DNA of 64,000 bases from JADLHS01 sp020848635 (GCA_037044975.1 JBAOIL010000038.1:62001-126000); one strand, 5' to 3'. Positions 55,489 to 64,000 are shown, numbered from the stretch's first letter. Numbers and translations: made by a program. The notes: generated by a model not told the origin, from the sequence alone.

Positions 55489-57666
55489 TGACTACTTTTC
55501 CTGATTTCACGAAGGTCGAATTGAACACCCCGCCCGAGGCGGTGACGTTCGAGCAATGGCGCGCGCGGTTCGAGGTCGAGACCGGCAAGCCGCTGGCGGA
55601 TTGGGTCCAGCGAACGTTGGAGCAGATTGATCTGAAGCCGCTTTATACCGCCGCCGATCTTGCGAACTGCGAGCATCTCGACACGATGCCGGGCATCGCC
55701 CCGTTCGTGCGTGGGCCCTACGGCTCAATGTATGTGACCAAGCCGTGGACCGTGCGGCAATACGCCGGGTTTTCCACGGCGGAGGAGTCGAACGCGTTTT
55801 ATCGCAAGAACATCGCTGCGGGCCAGCAGGGTTTGTCGGTGGCGTTCGATCTGCCAACGCATCGCGGCTACGACTCGGATCATCCGCGCGCGTTTGCCGA
55901 TGTCGGCAAGGCAGGGCGTCGCGGTGGATTCCATCCTCGACATGAAGGTGCTGTTCGACAGCATCCCGCTCGACCGCATCTCCGTTTCGATGACGATGAA
56001 TGGCGCGGTGCTGCCAGTGCTGGCATTCTACATTGTCGCCGCCGAGGAACAGGGCGTGGCGCTCGACAAATTGTCGGGCACGATTCAGAACGACATCCTG
56101 AAGGAATACATGGTGCGCAACACCTATATCTATCCGCCCCTGCCTTCGATGCGCATCATCGCGGACATCTTCAGCTTCACGTCGCAGAAGATGCCGAAGT
56201 TCAACTCAATCTCGATTTCCGGCTATCACATGCAGGAAGCCGGGGCGACGGCGGACCTCGAAATGGCTTACACCCTTGCCGACGGCCTGGAATACGTTCG
56301 GACCGGGCTGAAGGCGGGGATTGATATTGATGCGTTCGCGCCGCGCCTCTCGTTCTTTTGGGCGCAGGGCAAAAACTTTTTCATGGAGATCGCCAAGATG
56401 CGCGCCGCACGCGCTTTGTGGGCGAAGCTCATCAAGCAGTTCAATCCGAAGAATCCGAAATCCCTGGCGTTGCGCACGCATTCGCAGACATCGGGGTGGT
56501 CGCTGACGGAGCAGGATCCGTTCAACAATGTCGCGCGCACCTGCATCGAGGCGATGGCGGCGACGCTCGGTCACACCCAGTCGTTGCACACCAATGCGCT
56601 CGATGAAGCCATTGCGTTGCCGACGGATTTCTCGGCGCGCATCGCCCGCAACACGCAGCTTTTGCTTCAGGAAGAAACCGGCATCTGCAAGGTGATTGAT
56701 CCGTGGGCCGGCTCGTTCTATGTCGAAGCGTTGACTGACGAAATCATGCACCGCGCGTGGGGTCACATTCAGGAGGTCGAACAACTCGGGGGCATGGCGA
56801 AGGCCATTGAGACCGGGTTGCCCAAGCTGCGCATCGAGGAAGCCGCGGCGCGCCGGCAGGCGCATATTGACTCTGGCAAGGAGGCGATCATCGGCGTCAA
56901 TACGCTGCGGCTGGAACAAAGCGAGAAGCTCGAACTCCGCGAGGTGGACAATACGGCCGTCCGCGATTCGCAGATCTTGCGCCTCCAAAAACTCAAGGCC
57001 GAGCGCGACAACGTGAAGGTGCAAGCCGGTCTGGAAGCGCTCACGCAATCCGCCGCCACGGGCGAAGGCAATTTGCTCGCGCTGGCCGTGGACGCCGCCC
57101 GCGCCCGCGCGACGCTCGGTGAGATTTCCTTCGCGTTGGAAAAACATTTCAACCGGCACAAAGCCGTCATCCGATCTGTGAGTGGCGTTTATCAATCTGA
57201 ATTCGGGGCGGACCCGCAAATCGAAGCGGTTCGCAAACTGACGGACGGGTTTGCCGAGAAGCAAGGCCGGCGCCCGCGCATTCTCATCGCGAAGATGGGC
57301 CAGGACGGTCACGATCGCGGCGCGAAAGTCGTGGCGACGGCCTACGCGGATCTGGGCTTCGACGTGGACATCGGCCCGCTCTTCCAGCAACCCGAGGAAG
57401 CGGCCCGCATGGCGGCTGAAAACGACGTGCACATCGTCGGCATCAGTTCGCTCGCCGGCGGACACAAAACGCTGCTCGTCCAGTTGCGCGACGAACTCAA
57501 GAAGATTGGCCGCGACGACATCATGATCGTGGTCGGCGGGGTAATTCCGCCGGCGGACTATGACTTCTTGAAAACCAACGGCGCGGCGGCGGTGTTCGGT
57601 CCCGGCACGTTCATCCCGGACGCGGCGAAGGAGATTTTGACGCAGTTGAATCAGGCACTCGCTTGA
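55488..57666 (+). CDS. mutB: Methylmalonyl-CoA mutase large (catalytic) subunit (frameshifted)
   Basis: About 726 codons. MPGIAPFVRGPYGSMYVTKPWTVRQYAGFSTAEESN is the substrate-tunnel start. One extra G in the GGG at 55914-55916 shifts the frame; it continues GVAVDSILDMKVLFDSIPLDRISVSMTMNGAVLP. Then RTHSQTSGWSLTEQDPFNNVART and the B12 domain ILIAKMGQDGHDRGAKVVATAYADLGFDVDIGPLF with the cobalamin His of DxHxxG. It converts succinyl-CoA to (R)-methylmalonyl-CoA. Nearly full length compared with known MutB. Confidence 0.93.
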
Positions 57667-57859
57667 TGAATGCAAACGCATCACGCCTACGCAAACCCTG
57701 TGGTCGCCGAGCTCAATCGACACCGCTCCGGTTGCTGGTGGATGCGTTTGAACCCACGCGGCGTTTCGTTGCGGCGTGTGCTGACTTTCCAACAGTCGCG
57801 TTCGCATGAATATCCTAGCCCCCAATGCCGCACTCCACGCCATGCGCGCCGGTTGATCG

Positions 57860-58864
57860 GTGGACGATTACGTCGCGGGCGTGCTGGTTGGGGATCGCGC
57901 GGTGCTCGCGCGGGCGATTACGTTGGTCGAAAGCAATTCGCGACTGCACGAGGCGCAGGCACAGGAAGTGTTGAATCGGCTGTTGCCGCACACAGGCAAA
58001 GCGAAACGCATCGGCATTACTGGTGTGCCGGGCGTGGGCAAAAGCACGTTCATCGAGACGTTCGGTTGTTATTTGGTGGATGGTGGTTGTCGGCTCGCGG
58101 TGCTGACGATTGATCCGTCGAGCGCGCGTTCCGGCGGCAGCATTCTTGGGGACAAAACGCGGATGGAAAAACTCTGCGTCTCGCCGAACGCGTTCATTCG
58201 TCCGTCCCCGTCCGGGGACAATCTCGGTGGTGTAGCTCGCCGCACTCGCGAAACGATGTTGCTCTGCGAAGCGGCGGGTTTTGACACGATTCTCGTCGAG
58301 AGTGTCGGCGTGGGGCAGAGCGAGATTACGCTGCACGCAATGGTGGATTTCTTTCTGTTGCTGCTGCTTCCAGGGGCGGGCGACGAGTTGCAAGGCATCA
58401 AGAAGGGCATCATCGAGATGGCCGATTTGGTTTTAATCAACAAGGCGGATGGCGACAATCGGATGCGTGCCGAACACGCCCGCGCGGATCAGGATGCCGC
58501 GCTACACTATCTGCAACCCGCCACGCCCGGCTGGAAAACCGAAGTCGCACTCGTTTCCGGTCTCACGGGCGAGGGCGTGCCGGAAGTCTGGGAGCGGATC
58601 GGGAAGTTTTATGCCGCCCTGGAGCCAAAGGGTTTCATCGCGAAGCGCCGTCAGCAACAGGCGCTGGAGTGGCTTGGGGATTTGATTCACGACGAACTAC
58701 GCCGCCAATTCGATCATGATCCGCGGGTGACGGCGAAACTTCCAGAATTGAAGGACCAATTACTGCGCGGCGAGATAACCGTGGTCCGGGCGGCTAAAGT
58801 TTTGCTGGCCGCGCACGGCGCGACCGATGGTGCGGAGAACCCTGAACGCAAGTTGACGCTATGA
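57860..58864 (+). CDS. meaB: MeaB/ArgK-type GTPase, mutase chaperone
   Basis: 334 residues from GTG 57860. P-loop GITGVPGVGKSTFIE, the family switch segment LTIDPSSARSGGSILGDKTRM, FIRPSPSGDNLGGVARRTRE, DTILVESVGVGQSE and NKADGDNR (NKxD). MeaB loads and protects the B12 cofactor of methylmalonyl-CoA mutase. An in-frame ATG at 57806 would add MNILAPNAALHAMRAG before a TGA at 57854 and then SVDDYVAGVL; this looks like a true N-terminus cut by one wrong base. Its stop overlaps the epimerase start (ATGA). Confidence 0.93.
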   Translation: MDDYVAGVLVGDRAVLARAITLVESNSRLHEAQAQEVLNRLLPHTGKAKRIGITGVPGVGKSTFIETFGCYLVDGGCRLAVLTIDPSSARSGGSILGDKTRMEKLCVSPNAFIRPSPSGDNLGGVARRTRETMLLCEAAGFDTILVESVGVGQSEITLHAMVDFFLLLLLPGAGDELQGIKKGIIEMADLVLINKADGDNRMRAEHARADQDAALHYLQPATPGWKTEVALVSGLTGEGVPEVWERIGKFYAALEPKGFIAKRRQQQALEWLGDLIHDELRRQFDHDPRVTAKLPELKDQLLRGEITVVRAAKVLLAAHGATDGAENPERKLTL

Positions 58865-59295
58865 TTAAACAAATTGACCACTTGGGAATCGCGGTAAAAT
58901 CGCTCGATGAAGCCGTGCCGTATTATGAAAAAGCGCTGGGTTTGAAGTGCGAGCATCGCGAGGAAGTGCCTTCGCAGAAAGTCCGCACGGCGTTCTTCAA
59001 CTGCGGCGGGGTGCATCTTGAGTTGCTGGAGCCGACCGACCCCGAAAGCCCGATTGCGAAGTTTCTGGAGAAGAATCCAGCGGGTGGCATTCATCACATC
59101 GCGTACGGCACGGACGACGTGCAGGGACAGCTCAAACAGGCGGCGGACGCGGGCGTGAAGCTGATCCACGAAAAACCTTTCGCCGGCGCGGGCGGCAAGC
59201 TCGTCGCCTTCCTGCATCCGAAATCCACCTACGGCGTCCTGACGGAGTTCTGCATGCCGAAACCGGATAACGGTGCTTGCAGCTGTGCGCACTGA
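58861..59295 (+). CDS. mce: Methylmalonyl-CoA epimerase
   Basis: 144 residues of the vicinal-oxygen-chelate fold: IDHLGIAVKSLDEAVPYYEKALGL, the metal ligands in DHLG, VHLELLEPTDPESPIAKFLEKN and GGIHHIAYGTDDVQGQL, and KLVAFLHPKSTYGVLTEFC. It interconverts (R)- and (S)-methylmalonyl-CoA, linking the mutase to the carboxyltransferase. Overlaps meaB by 4 bases and is followed closely by the 12S-type subunit. Confidence 0.95.
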   Translation: MIKQIDHLGIAVKSLDEAVPYYEKALGLKCEHREEVPSQKVRTAFFNCGGVHLELLEPTDPESPIAKFLEKNPAGGIHHIAYGTDDVQGQLKQAADAGVKLIHEKPFAGAGGKLVAFLHPKSTYGVLTEFCMPKPDNGACSCAH

Positions 59296-59318
59296 TTGCC
59301 GCAAACGGAGAAATTTTT

Positions 59319-60872
59319 ATGGCCATACCTAAAGCATTCCTGGAAGAACTGGAAAAGAAACGCGCCGAAGCCCGGGCGGGCGGCGGCGAAGACAAGCTCG
59401 AAGCCCGGCGGAAGAAGGGCATCATGACCGCGCGCGACCGGCTGAAGGAATTATTCCTCGCCGGCACGTTTCAAGAATCCGGCCTGCACGCCGACCACGA
59501 TTGCCACAACTTCGGACTGGAGAAGAAATCATTCCCAGGTGACGGCGTGGTGACCGGGACGGGGCTGGTGGAGGGCCGCGCCGTGGCGGCGTTCAGCCAG
59601 GATTTTACCGTCGGTGGCGGCGCGCTCGGGCGCATTCATGCGAAGAAGATTTGCGACGTGATGGACTTCGCCTTGAAGTCCGGCTGCCCGATTGTCGGCT
59701 TCAACGATTCCGGCGGGGCGCGGATTCAGGAAGGCGATGATTCGCTCTCCGGCTACGGCCAGGTGTTTTTCCGCAACGTCCTCGTTTCGGGCGTCGTGCC
59801 GCAGATCGCGGTCGTTGCCGGTCCGTGCGCGGGCGGCGCGGCGTATTCGCCGGCCTTGATGGATTTCATCATCATGGTGAAAGGCAGCGCGAACATGTTC
59901 ATTTGCGGGCCGGAAGTCATCCAGGCGGTGACCGGCCAGAAATGCACGATGGAAGAAATCGGGAGCGCCATGGCGCACGCCAGCGTGAGCGGCAACATCC
60001 ATTTCGTGGCCGAGAACGACGCCGACGCCGTACGCATCGTCAAGAAACTGCTGTCCTATTTGCCGGCGAACAACGTGATGGACCCGCCGCACATGCCCAC
60101 GCCGCAGGTGGATTTGAGCCCGGATCCGGAATTTAACAAGCTGGTGCCGGACGACGCAAAGAATCCGATGGACGTCACCAAAGTCATCGCGCGCCTGGTG
60201 GACAAGGGAGATTACCTGGAGGTGATGAAGGAGTTCGCCAAGAACATTGTGATCTGCTTCGCGCGCATCCAGGGAGTGGTGGTGGGCATCATCGCCAACC
60301 AATCCGCAGTGAAAGCAGGCACATTGGACATTGATGCGTCGGACAAGGCGGCGCGGTTTATCCGGTTCTGCAACGTGTTTAACATCCCGATTGTGAATCT
60401 TGTGGATGTGCCGGGGTTTCTGCCCGGCGTGGCGCAGGAACGGGGCGGCATCATCCGGCACGGTGCGAAGATGCTGTTTGCCTACGCTTCGGCCACGGTG
60501 CCGAAGATTACGGTAATTCTCCGCAAGGCTTACGGTGGCGCGTATCTCGCCATGTGCAGTTCGGACATGGGCGCGGATGCGGTCTATGCCTGGCCGACGG
60601 CGGAGATTGCGGTCATGGGTGCCGACGGCGCAGTGAAGATTCTCTACAAGCGCGAGATTGCCGCCGCTGCCGATCCCAAGAAGGAAGAAGCCCGCCTGGT
60701 GGCCGAGTATCGCCAGAAATTCTGCTCGCCCTACGAAGCGGCGAAAAAAGCAATGATCACGGATGTTATCAGTCCAGCCGAGACGCGCGCGGCGGTGGCC
60801 CTGGCATTGCGCAACCTGCTCAGTAAACGTGAAACGCGTCCGCCAAAGAAGCACGGTACCATTCCGCTCTAA
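59319..60872 (+). CDS. Acyl-CoA carboxyltransferase beta subunit (transcarboxylase 12S / PccB type)
   Basis: 517 residues of the crotonase-like carboxyltransferase: MTARDRLKELFLAGTFQE, FSQDFTVGGGALGRIHAKKI, VGFNDSGGARIQEGDDSLSGYG, VVAGPCAGGAAYSPALMDFIIM, and in the second half VDVPGFLPGVAQERGGIIRHGAKMLFAY and VILRKAYGGAYLAMCSSDMGAD. ATG 59319 follows GGAG at good distance. In this setting it takes a carboxyl group from methylmalonyl-CoA to biotin, leaving propionyl-CoA. The sequence alone cannot tell transcarboxylase from propionyl-CoA carboxylase. Confidence 0.93.
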   Translation: MAIPKAFLEELEKKRAEARAGGGEDKLEARRKKGIMTARDRLKELFLAGTFQESGLHADHDCHNFGLEKKSFPGDGVVTGTGLVEGRAVAAFSQDFTVGGGALGRIHAKKICDVMDFALKSGCPIVGFNDSGGARIQEGDDSLSGYGQVFFRNVLVSGVVPQIAVVAGPCAGGAAYSPALMDFIIMVKGSANMFICGPEVIQAVTGQKCTMEEIGSAMAHASVSGNIHFVAENDADAVRIVKKLLSYLPANNVMDPPHMPTPQVDLSPDPEFNKLVPDDAKNPMDVTKVIARLVDKGDYLEVMKEFAKNIVICFARIQGVVVGIIANQSAVKAGTLDIDASDKAARFIRFCNVFNIPIVNLVDVPGFLPGVAQERGGIIRHGAKMLFAYASATVPKITVILRKAYGGAYLAMCSSDMGADAVYAWPTAEIAVMGADGAVKILYKREIAAAADPKKEEARLVAEYRQKFCSPYEAAKKAMITDVISPAETRAAVALALRNLLSKRETRPPKKHGTIPL

Positions 60873-60891
60873 GCGCTAACTGAACTAAGGC

Positions 60892-61290
60892 ATGAGCAAT
60901 CCAACCAATCCGCCGGACGATCTGACGCCAACCGAGGCCAACCTCGGCAAGGTGCTGGTGCTAATTCACCGGGTCCTGTCCCGGCTCGATGATCCGGCGC
61001 GCAAGACCGAGGTGCAATCGGCGCTGGGCAAAGCCGTTTCCCTGCTCGAAGCCGCCCGCACCGCGCACGCCGGCGGCGCCATCGCGGTCATTCCGCTGGG
61101 CGCACAGAACGTAGCCACCGCCCTCGCACCACAAATGGCGGCGGTGATCGCCGCGGCGGTGTCGGTCATTCTCGACCGTCCATTTCGGCTGGTATCCGTG
61201 CAACAGGTGACGGTGCCCGTCGTGCCGCATCTCAACGTCTGGGCGGTGGAAGGCCGCACGCAGATTTTCATGTCCCATAAAGTCCGTTGA
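60892..61290 (+). CDS. Soluble OadG/MmdD-like small subunit
   Basis: 132 residues. A helical first half (NLGKVLVLIHRVLSRLDDPARKTEVQSALGKAVSLLEAA) is followed by APQMAAVIAAAVSVILDRPFRLVSVQQV and NVWAVEGRTQIFMSH. The second half follows the pattern of the soluble domain of OadG/methylmalonyl-CoA decarboxylase delta subunits (AAxxAAVxxxx...FRIxSI...WxxxGR). The N-terminal TM anchor typical of those proteins is absent. Placed exactly between the 12S-type and biotin-carrier genes, it probably holds the complex together. Confidence 0.6.
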   Translation: MSNPTNPPDDLTPTEANLGKVLVLIHRVLSRLDDPARKTEVQSALGKAVSLLEAARTAHAGGAIAVIPLGAQNVATALAPQMAAVIAAAVSVILDRPFRLVSVQQVTVPVVPHLNVWAVEGRTQIFMSHKVR

Positions 61291-61309
61291 ACCCCTTGTA
61301 CCAAACTGC

Positions 61310-61720
61310 ATGATCAAGAGACTTCGCGTAACCGTGGATGGCCATTCCTACGACGTCACTGTCGAGGTGCCGGATGAAACCAGTTCGCCGGGTGCGGTGC
61401 CCAGCGCGCCCGCAGTTGCGGCGCCAACTCCGCCACCCGCGGCGGCCCCCACCCCACCCGTTACCCCTGCCGCTCCGGCGGCCGCGGTGTCCTCCGGCCC
61501 GGCTGGTCCGGGTGATGTGCCCAGCCCGCTTGCGGGCCGGGTTACCGCTGTCGTGGTGACCGTTGGGCAGGAAGTGAGCGAAGGCGATCACCTCGTCACG
61601 CTCGAAGCCATGAAGATGAACACGTTCGTTTTCGCGCCCAAGAGCGGGAAAGTCGCTGAAATCAAGACCAGCGTTGGCGCGGCGGTGGAAGAGGGGCAAG
61701 TCCTCATTCTGATTGGTTAA
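61310..61720 (+). CDS. Biotin carboxyl carrier protein (transcarboxylase 1.3S type)
   Basis: 136 residues: RLRVTVDGHSYDVTVEVPDE, a long Ala/Pro linker (~45 residues), then the biotinyl hammerhead SPLAGRVTAVVVTVGQEVSEGDHLVTLEAMKMNTFVFAPKSG split around the biotinylated Lys of EAMKM. It shuttles the carboxyl group between the 5S and 12S subunits. The first strand pair repeats the end of the 5S gene product. Directly followed by the biotin ligase gene needed to modify it. Confidence 0.95.
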   Translation: MIKRLRVTVDGHSYDVTVEVPDETSSPGAVPSAPAVAAPTPPPAAAPTPPVTPAAPAAAVSSGPAGPGDVPSPLAGRVTAVVVTVGQEVSEGDHLVTLEAMKMNTFVFAPKSGKVAEIKTSVGAAVEEGQVLILIG

Positions 61721-61725
61721 GCCCC

Positions 61726-62487
61726 ATGCTGGGATGCGTCAACGAAGTTGGCTGTGAGGTTCGGCGGGCCCAGGAGTGGACCTTGATCGAAAACTCTGAA
61801 GTTACCTCGACCAATCTGGTTGCGGCCAAGCTGCCAGTCTGGCACGCGGTGCGCGCTGACACGCAGACCGCCGGTCGCGGACGCTTTCAACGGGCTTGGG
61901 TTTCGGACGCGGGCGGCTTGTGGCTGTCGGCGGTTGTGCCGGTGGAAACGAATTCCCCCGCCTGGCGGATGCTGCCGCTGGCCGCCGGGGTCGCGGTTTG
62001 CGACGCGTTGCGTGCGAACGGCGCGAAACAACTCCGTCTGCGCTGGCCGAATGACATTCTTGTGGGCGACCGCAAGCTGGCGGGGTTGTTGATTGATCAA
62101 TTTCAGCCCGGACTCGCCGTGGTTGGGGTTGGCATCAACGTGTGCAATCAACCAGAAGCCCGCGACGGTCGTCTGAAAGGTCACGTCGCGCGCCTCGCGG
62201 ACCTGGTTTCCGCCGTGCCGTCATTGCACGAACTCGCCCGGCATGTGCTGGTTGCGCTGCACGCGGTCTGGCAGGAGGTGCGAAACGCGGGGGGGGAAAC
62301 CTTGCTGCCGCGCGTGAACGCCCTCTGGCATTTGCCCCGTGCAGTGCGACTCGATCTCGATGGCGCCCAGGTGACCGGGGCCTTCGCCGGCGTGGACGCG
62401 TGTGGCCGGTTGCAACTGCAGCGGCCCGACGGCAAAATCAAATTTTACGAGCCACAAGATGTGCGGCTATTGCGCGACTTGGATTGA
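61726..62487 (+). CDS. birA: Biotin-[acetyl-CoA-carboxylase] ligase, monofunctional
   Basis: 253 residues: SEVTSTNLVAA, the biotinyl-AMP loop ADTQTAGRGRFQRAW, LRWPNDILVGDRKLAGLLI and VGVGINVCNQ, then a small C-terminal SH3-like domain. No N-terminal HTH, so it is not a repressor. It starts 5 bases after the carrier gene, so carrier and ligase are co-produced. Confidence 0.93.
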   Translation: MLGCVNEVGCEVRRAQEWTLIENSEVTSTNLVAAKLPVWHAVRADTQTAGRGRFQRAWVSDAGGLWLSAVVPVETNSPAWRMLPLAAGVAVCDALRANGAKQLRLRWPNDILVGDRKLAGLLIDQFQPGLAVVGVGINVCNQPEARDGRLKGHVARLADLVSAVPSLHELARHVLVALHAVWQEVRNAGGETLLPRVNALWHLPRAVRLDLDGAQVTGAFAGVDACGRLQLQRPDGKIKFYEPQDVRLLRDLD

Positions 62488-62495
62488 ATTATCAA

Positions 62496-63992
62496 ATGAA
62501 GCCACTTAACAAACTTACGGCTGAAGAAGCCGCCCAATTCATCAACGACGGGGAAACGATTGCCGTTAGCGGCTTCACTGCCGCCGGCGCGCCCAAAGCG
62601 GTGCCCGGCACGATTGCCGCCCGCGCCGTCGTTGAACACGCCGCCGGCCGGCCGTTCAAAATCAATCTCATTTCGGGCGCGTCCACGGGTCCCTCGCTCG
62701 ACGGGGCGCTGGCGCGGGCCAAGGCGCTTGGGTTTCGTACGCCGTACCAATCCGATCCCGACCTGCGCAAGAGCATCAACGCCGGCGAGACGCAGTTTTT
62801 CGACATGCACCTTTCACGGCTGCCGCAGGATGTGCGCTATGGCTTCCTCGGGCATCTTCACCTGGCGCTCATCGAGGCCAGCGAGGTGACGAAGTACGGC
62901 GAGATTGTGCTCACCTCCTCGGTCGGGGCCTCTCCGACGTTTGCCCGGCTGGCGGACAAGGTGATCATCGAGTTGAACCGCTATCATCCGCCGATTTTGC
63001 GCGGTTTGCACGACGTTTATGAACCCGATGATCCGCCGCAGCGGAGCGACGTGCCCGTGTTCAAACCTTCGGATCGAATCGGCCAGCCGGTCATCCAGAT
63101 TGACCCCGCCCGAATACTGGGGGTGGTGGAAACCAATCTTCCGGACGAAACCGGTGTTTTCGCGGACGTGAGCCCCGTAACCGCGCAGATCGGCGCTCAT
63201 GTGGCGGAATTCTTCGCCGCTGAAATCAACCGCGGGTTGATCCCCAAGAGTTTTCTGCCGGTGCAATCCGGCGTGGGCGACACTGCCAACGCCGTACTCA
63301 TGGCGATGGCCGACCATCCGGAGATCCCGAACTTTCAGATGTACACCGAGGTCATCCAAGACGCGGTGATCGCCTTGATGCGCAAGGAGCGAGTCACTTT
63401 TGCCAGCGGTTGTTCGCTGACAGTGCCGGCGCCGACGCTCGAAAGCATCTACGCGGATTGGGAATTTTTCCGGCCCCGGCTCCTGTTGCGGCCGCAGGAA
63501 ATCACCAACAACCCGGAGATTATTCGCCGCATCGGCACGATCTCGATCAACACCGCGATTGAAGTGGACCTGAGCGGCAACGTCAACAGCACGCACGTCC
63601 TGGGCAAGCACATGATGAATGGCATCGGCGGCTCGGCGGACTTTGCGCGGGCGGCGTTTCTCTCCATGTTCATCTGCCCGTCCACGGCCAAGGGCGGCAA
63701 GATCAGCACGATTGTGCCGATGGTCAGCCACCTGGATAGCAGCGAACACTCGGTTTGTGTGGTCGTCACCGAACAAGGCGTCGCTGACCTGCGCGGCAAG
63801 TCGCCGTCCGCGCGCGCCAAGCTCATCATTGAGAACTGCGCCCATCCGGACTACCGGCCGATTCTGCGCGACTACGTGAAGCGCGGGGGCAATGGCCATT
63901 CCGTGCAGAGTCTGGGCGCGGTTTTTGGCATGCACCTGAGCTACGATGAAACCGGTGATATGCGTAATGTGAAGTGGGCGAATTTGAAATGA
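62496..63992 (+). CDS. Acetyl-CoA hydrolase/succinate CoA-transferase family protein
   Basis: 498 residues from ATG 62496: LTAEEAAQFINDGETIAVSGFTAAGAPKAVP, NLISGASTGPSLDGALARA, VGDTANAVLMAM, the catalytic-Glu region FQMYTEVIQDAV, and GGSADFARAAFLSMFICPSTAKGGKIS. This matches class I CoA transferases of the succinyl-CoA:acetate / propionyl-CoA:succinate type. At the end of this operon it most simply swaps CoA from propionyl-CoA to succinate, releasing propionate and closing the cycle. Confidence 0.93.
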   Translation: MKPLNKLTAEEAAQFINDGETIAVSGFTAAGAPKAVPGTIAARAVVEHAAGRPFKINLISGASTGPSLDGALARAKALGFRTPYQSDPDLRKSINAGETQFFDMHLSRLPQDVRYGFLGHLHLALIEASEVTKYGEIVLTSSVGASPTFARLADKVIIELNRYHPPILRGLHDVYEPDDPPQRSDVPVFKPSDRIGQPVIQIDPARILGVVETNLPDETGVFADVSPVTAQIGAHVAEFFAAEINRGLIPKSFLPVQSGVGDTANAVLMAMADHPEIPNFQMYTEVIQDAVIALMRKERVTFASGCSLTVPAPTLESIYADWEFFRPRLLLRPQEITNNPEIIRRIGTISINTAIEVDLSGNVNSTHVLGKHMMNGIGGSADFARAAFLSMFICPSTAKGGKISTIVPMVSHLDSSEHSVCVVVTEQGVADLRGKSPSARAKLIIENCAHPDYRPILRDYVKRGGNGHSVQSLGAVFGMHLSYDETGDMRNVKWANLK

Positions 63993-64000
63993 CGCGGCGG

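Noticed and set aside
57854..57856. Selenocysteine at the TGA in front of meaB
   Set aside because: No selenoprotein is known in this family at that place, no SECIS-like hairpin was recognised, and the neighbourhood is rich in consensus errors.
51861..61720. Sodium-pumping oxaloacetate or methylmalonyl-CoA decarboxylase
   Set aside because: No multi-TM beta subunit (OadB/MmdB) in the operon and the small subunit lacks its membrane helix; transcarboxylase fits better. A beta subunit outside the window cannot be excluded.
62814..63935. 373-codon minus-strand frame opposite the CoA-transferase
   Set aside because: Antisense shadow rich in His/Arg/Asp; the plus strand matches the CoA-transferase family along its full length.

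Overview
The window looks like a chromosomal segment of a GC-rich Gram-negative bacterium of the Verrucomicrobiota, probably a Pedosphaera/Limisphaerales-type lineage. Evidence: Tat-exported Gfo/Idh/MocA sugar oxidoreductases with ThuA and sugar-isomerase partners, a PEP-CTERM protein, a verrucomicrobial pseudopilin with an H..DG tail, FG-GAP surface proteins, and secreted proteins ending in an 'STNxALP..NW..LG' type C-terminus. No tRNA, rRNA, CRISPR array, phage or transposase gene was seen.

Layout. 1-13.9 kb: the end of smc, a gene-poor 0.9 kb, two Gfo/Idh/MocA oxidoreductases, an ABC exporter pair, a sugar-catabolism operon (isomerase, oxidoreductase, ThuA), leuC, and a CHASE histidine kinase with a NarL-type regulator. 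13.9-16.85 kb: an FG-GAP surface protein gene with seven ~210 bp repeats, flanked by an inverted repeat. 17-26.3 kb: a DUF4230 protein, an HtrA-like protease coupled to a catalytically dead paralogue, a Cys-rich repeat protein, an exopolyphosphatase, a PpiD/SurA-like chaperone, an RluA-type pseudouridine synthase and a DksA-like/rpmG/rpsR operon. 26.5-30.2 kb: two related secreted proteins, a pseudopilin and a zinc alcohol dehydrogenase.

30.4-43.8 kb is the highlight: eight genes for heme proteins or their outer-membrane porin. They comprise two 9-heme secreted cytochromes, an 8-heme lipoprotein beside an MtrB/PioB-type beta-barrel, two monoheme cytochromes, a 7-heme NapC/NirT protein resembling Geobacter ImcH, and an 11-heme plus cytochrome b561 fusion resembling Geobacter CbcL. 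I count 46 c-type heme sites. This reads as a complete quinol-to-outside electron conduit.

43.9-51.5 kb: an MscS-type channel, thrS with an unusual insertion, a DUF4097 protein, an SGNH hydrolase and a phosphodiesterase-like protein. 51.9-64 kb: one long operon for the Wood-Werkman (methylmalonyl-CoA) propionate cycle. It holds transcarboxylase 5S, 12S and biotin-carrier subunits, a delta-like small subunit, both methylmalonyl-CoA mutase subunits, MeaB, the epimerase, a biotin ligase and a succinate CoA-transferase. The two large modules suggest an organism that can dispose of electrons both by making propionate and by extracellular respiration.

Caveat: at least a dozen conserved genes carry single-base indels, mostly one extra base, so the consensus is probably error-prone. 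I treat the broken conserved genes as probably intact in the organism.
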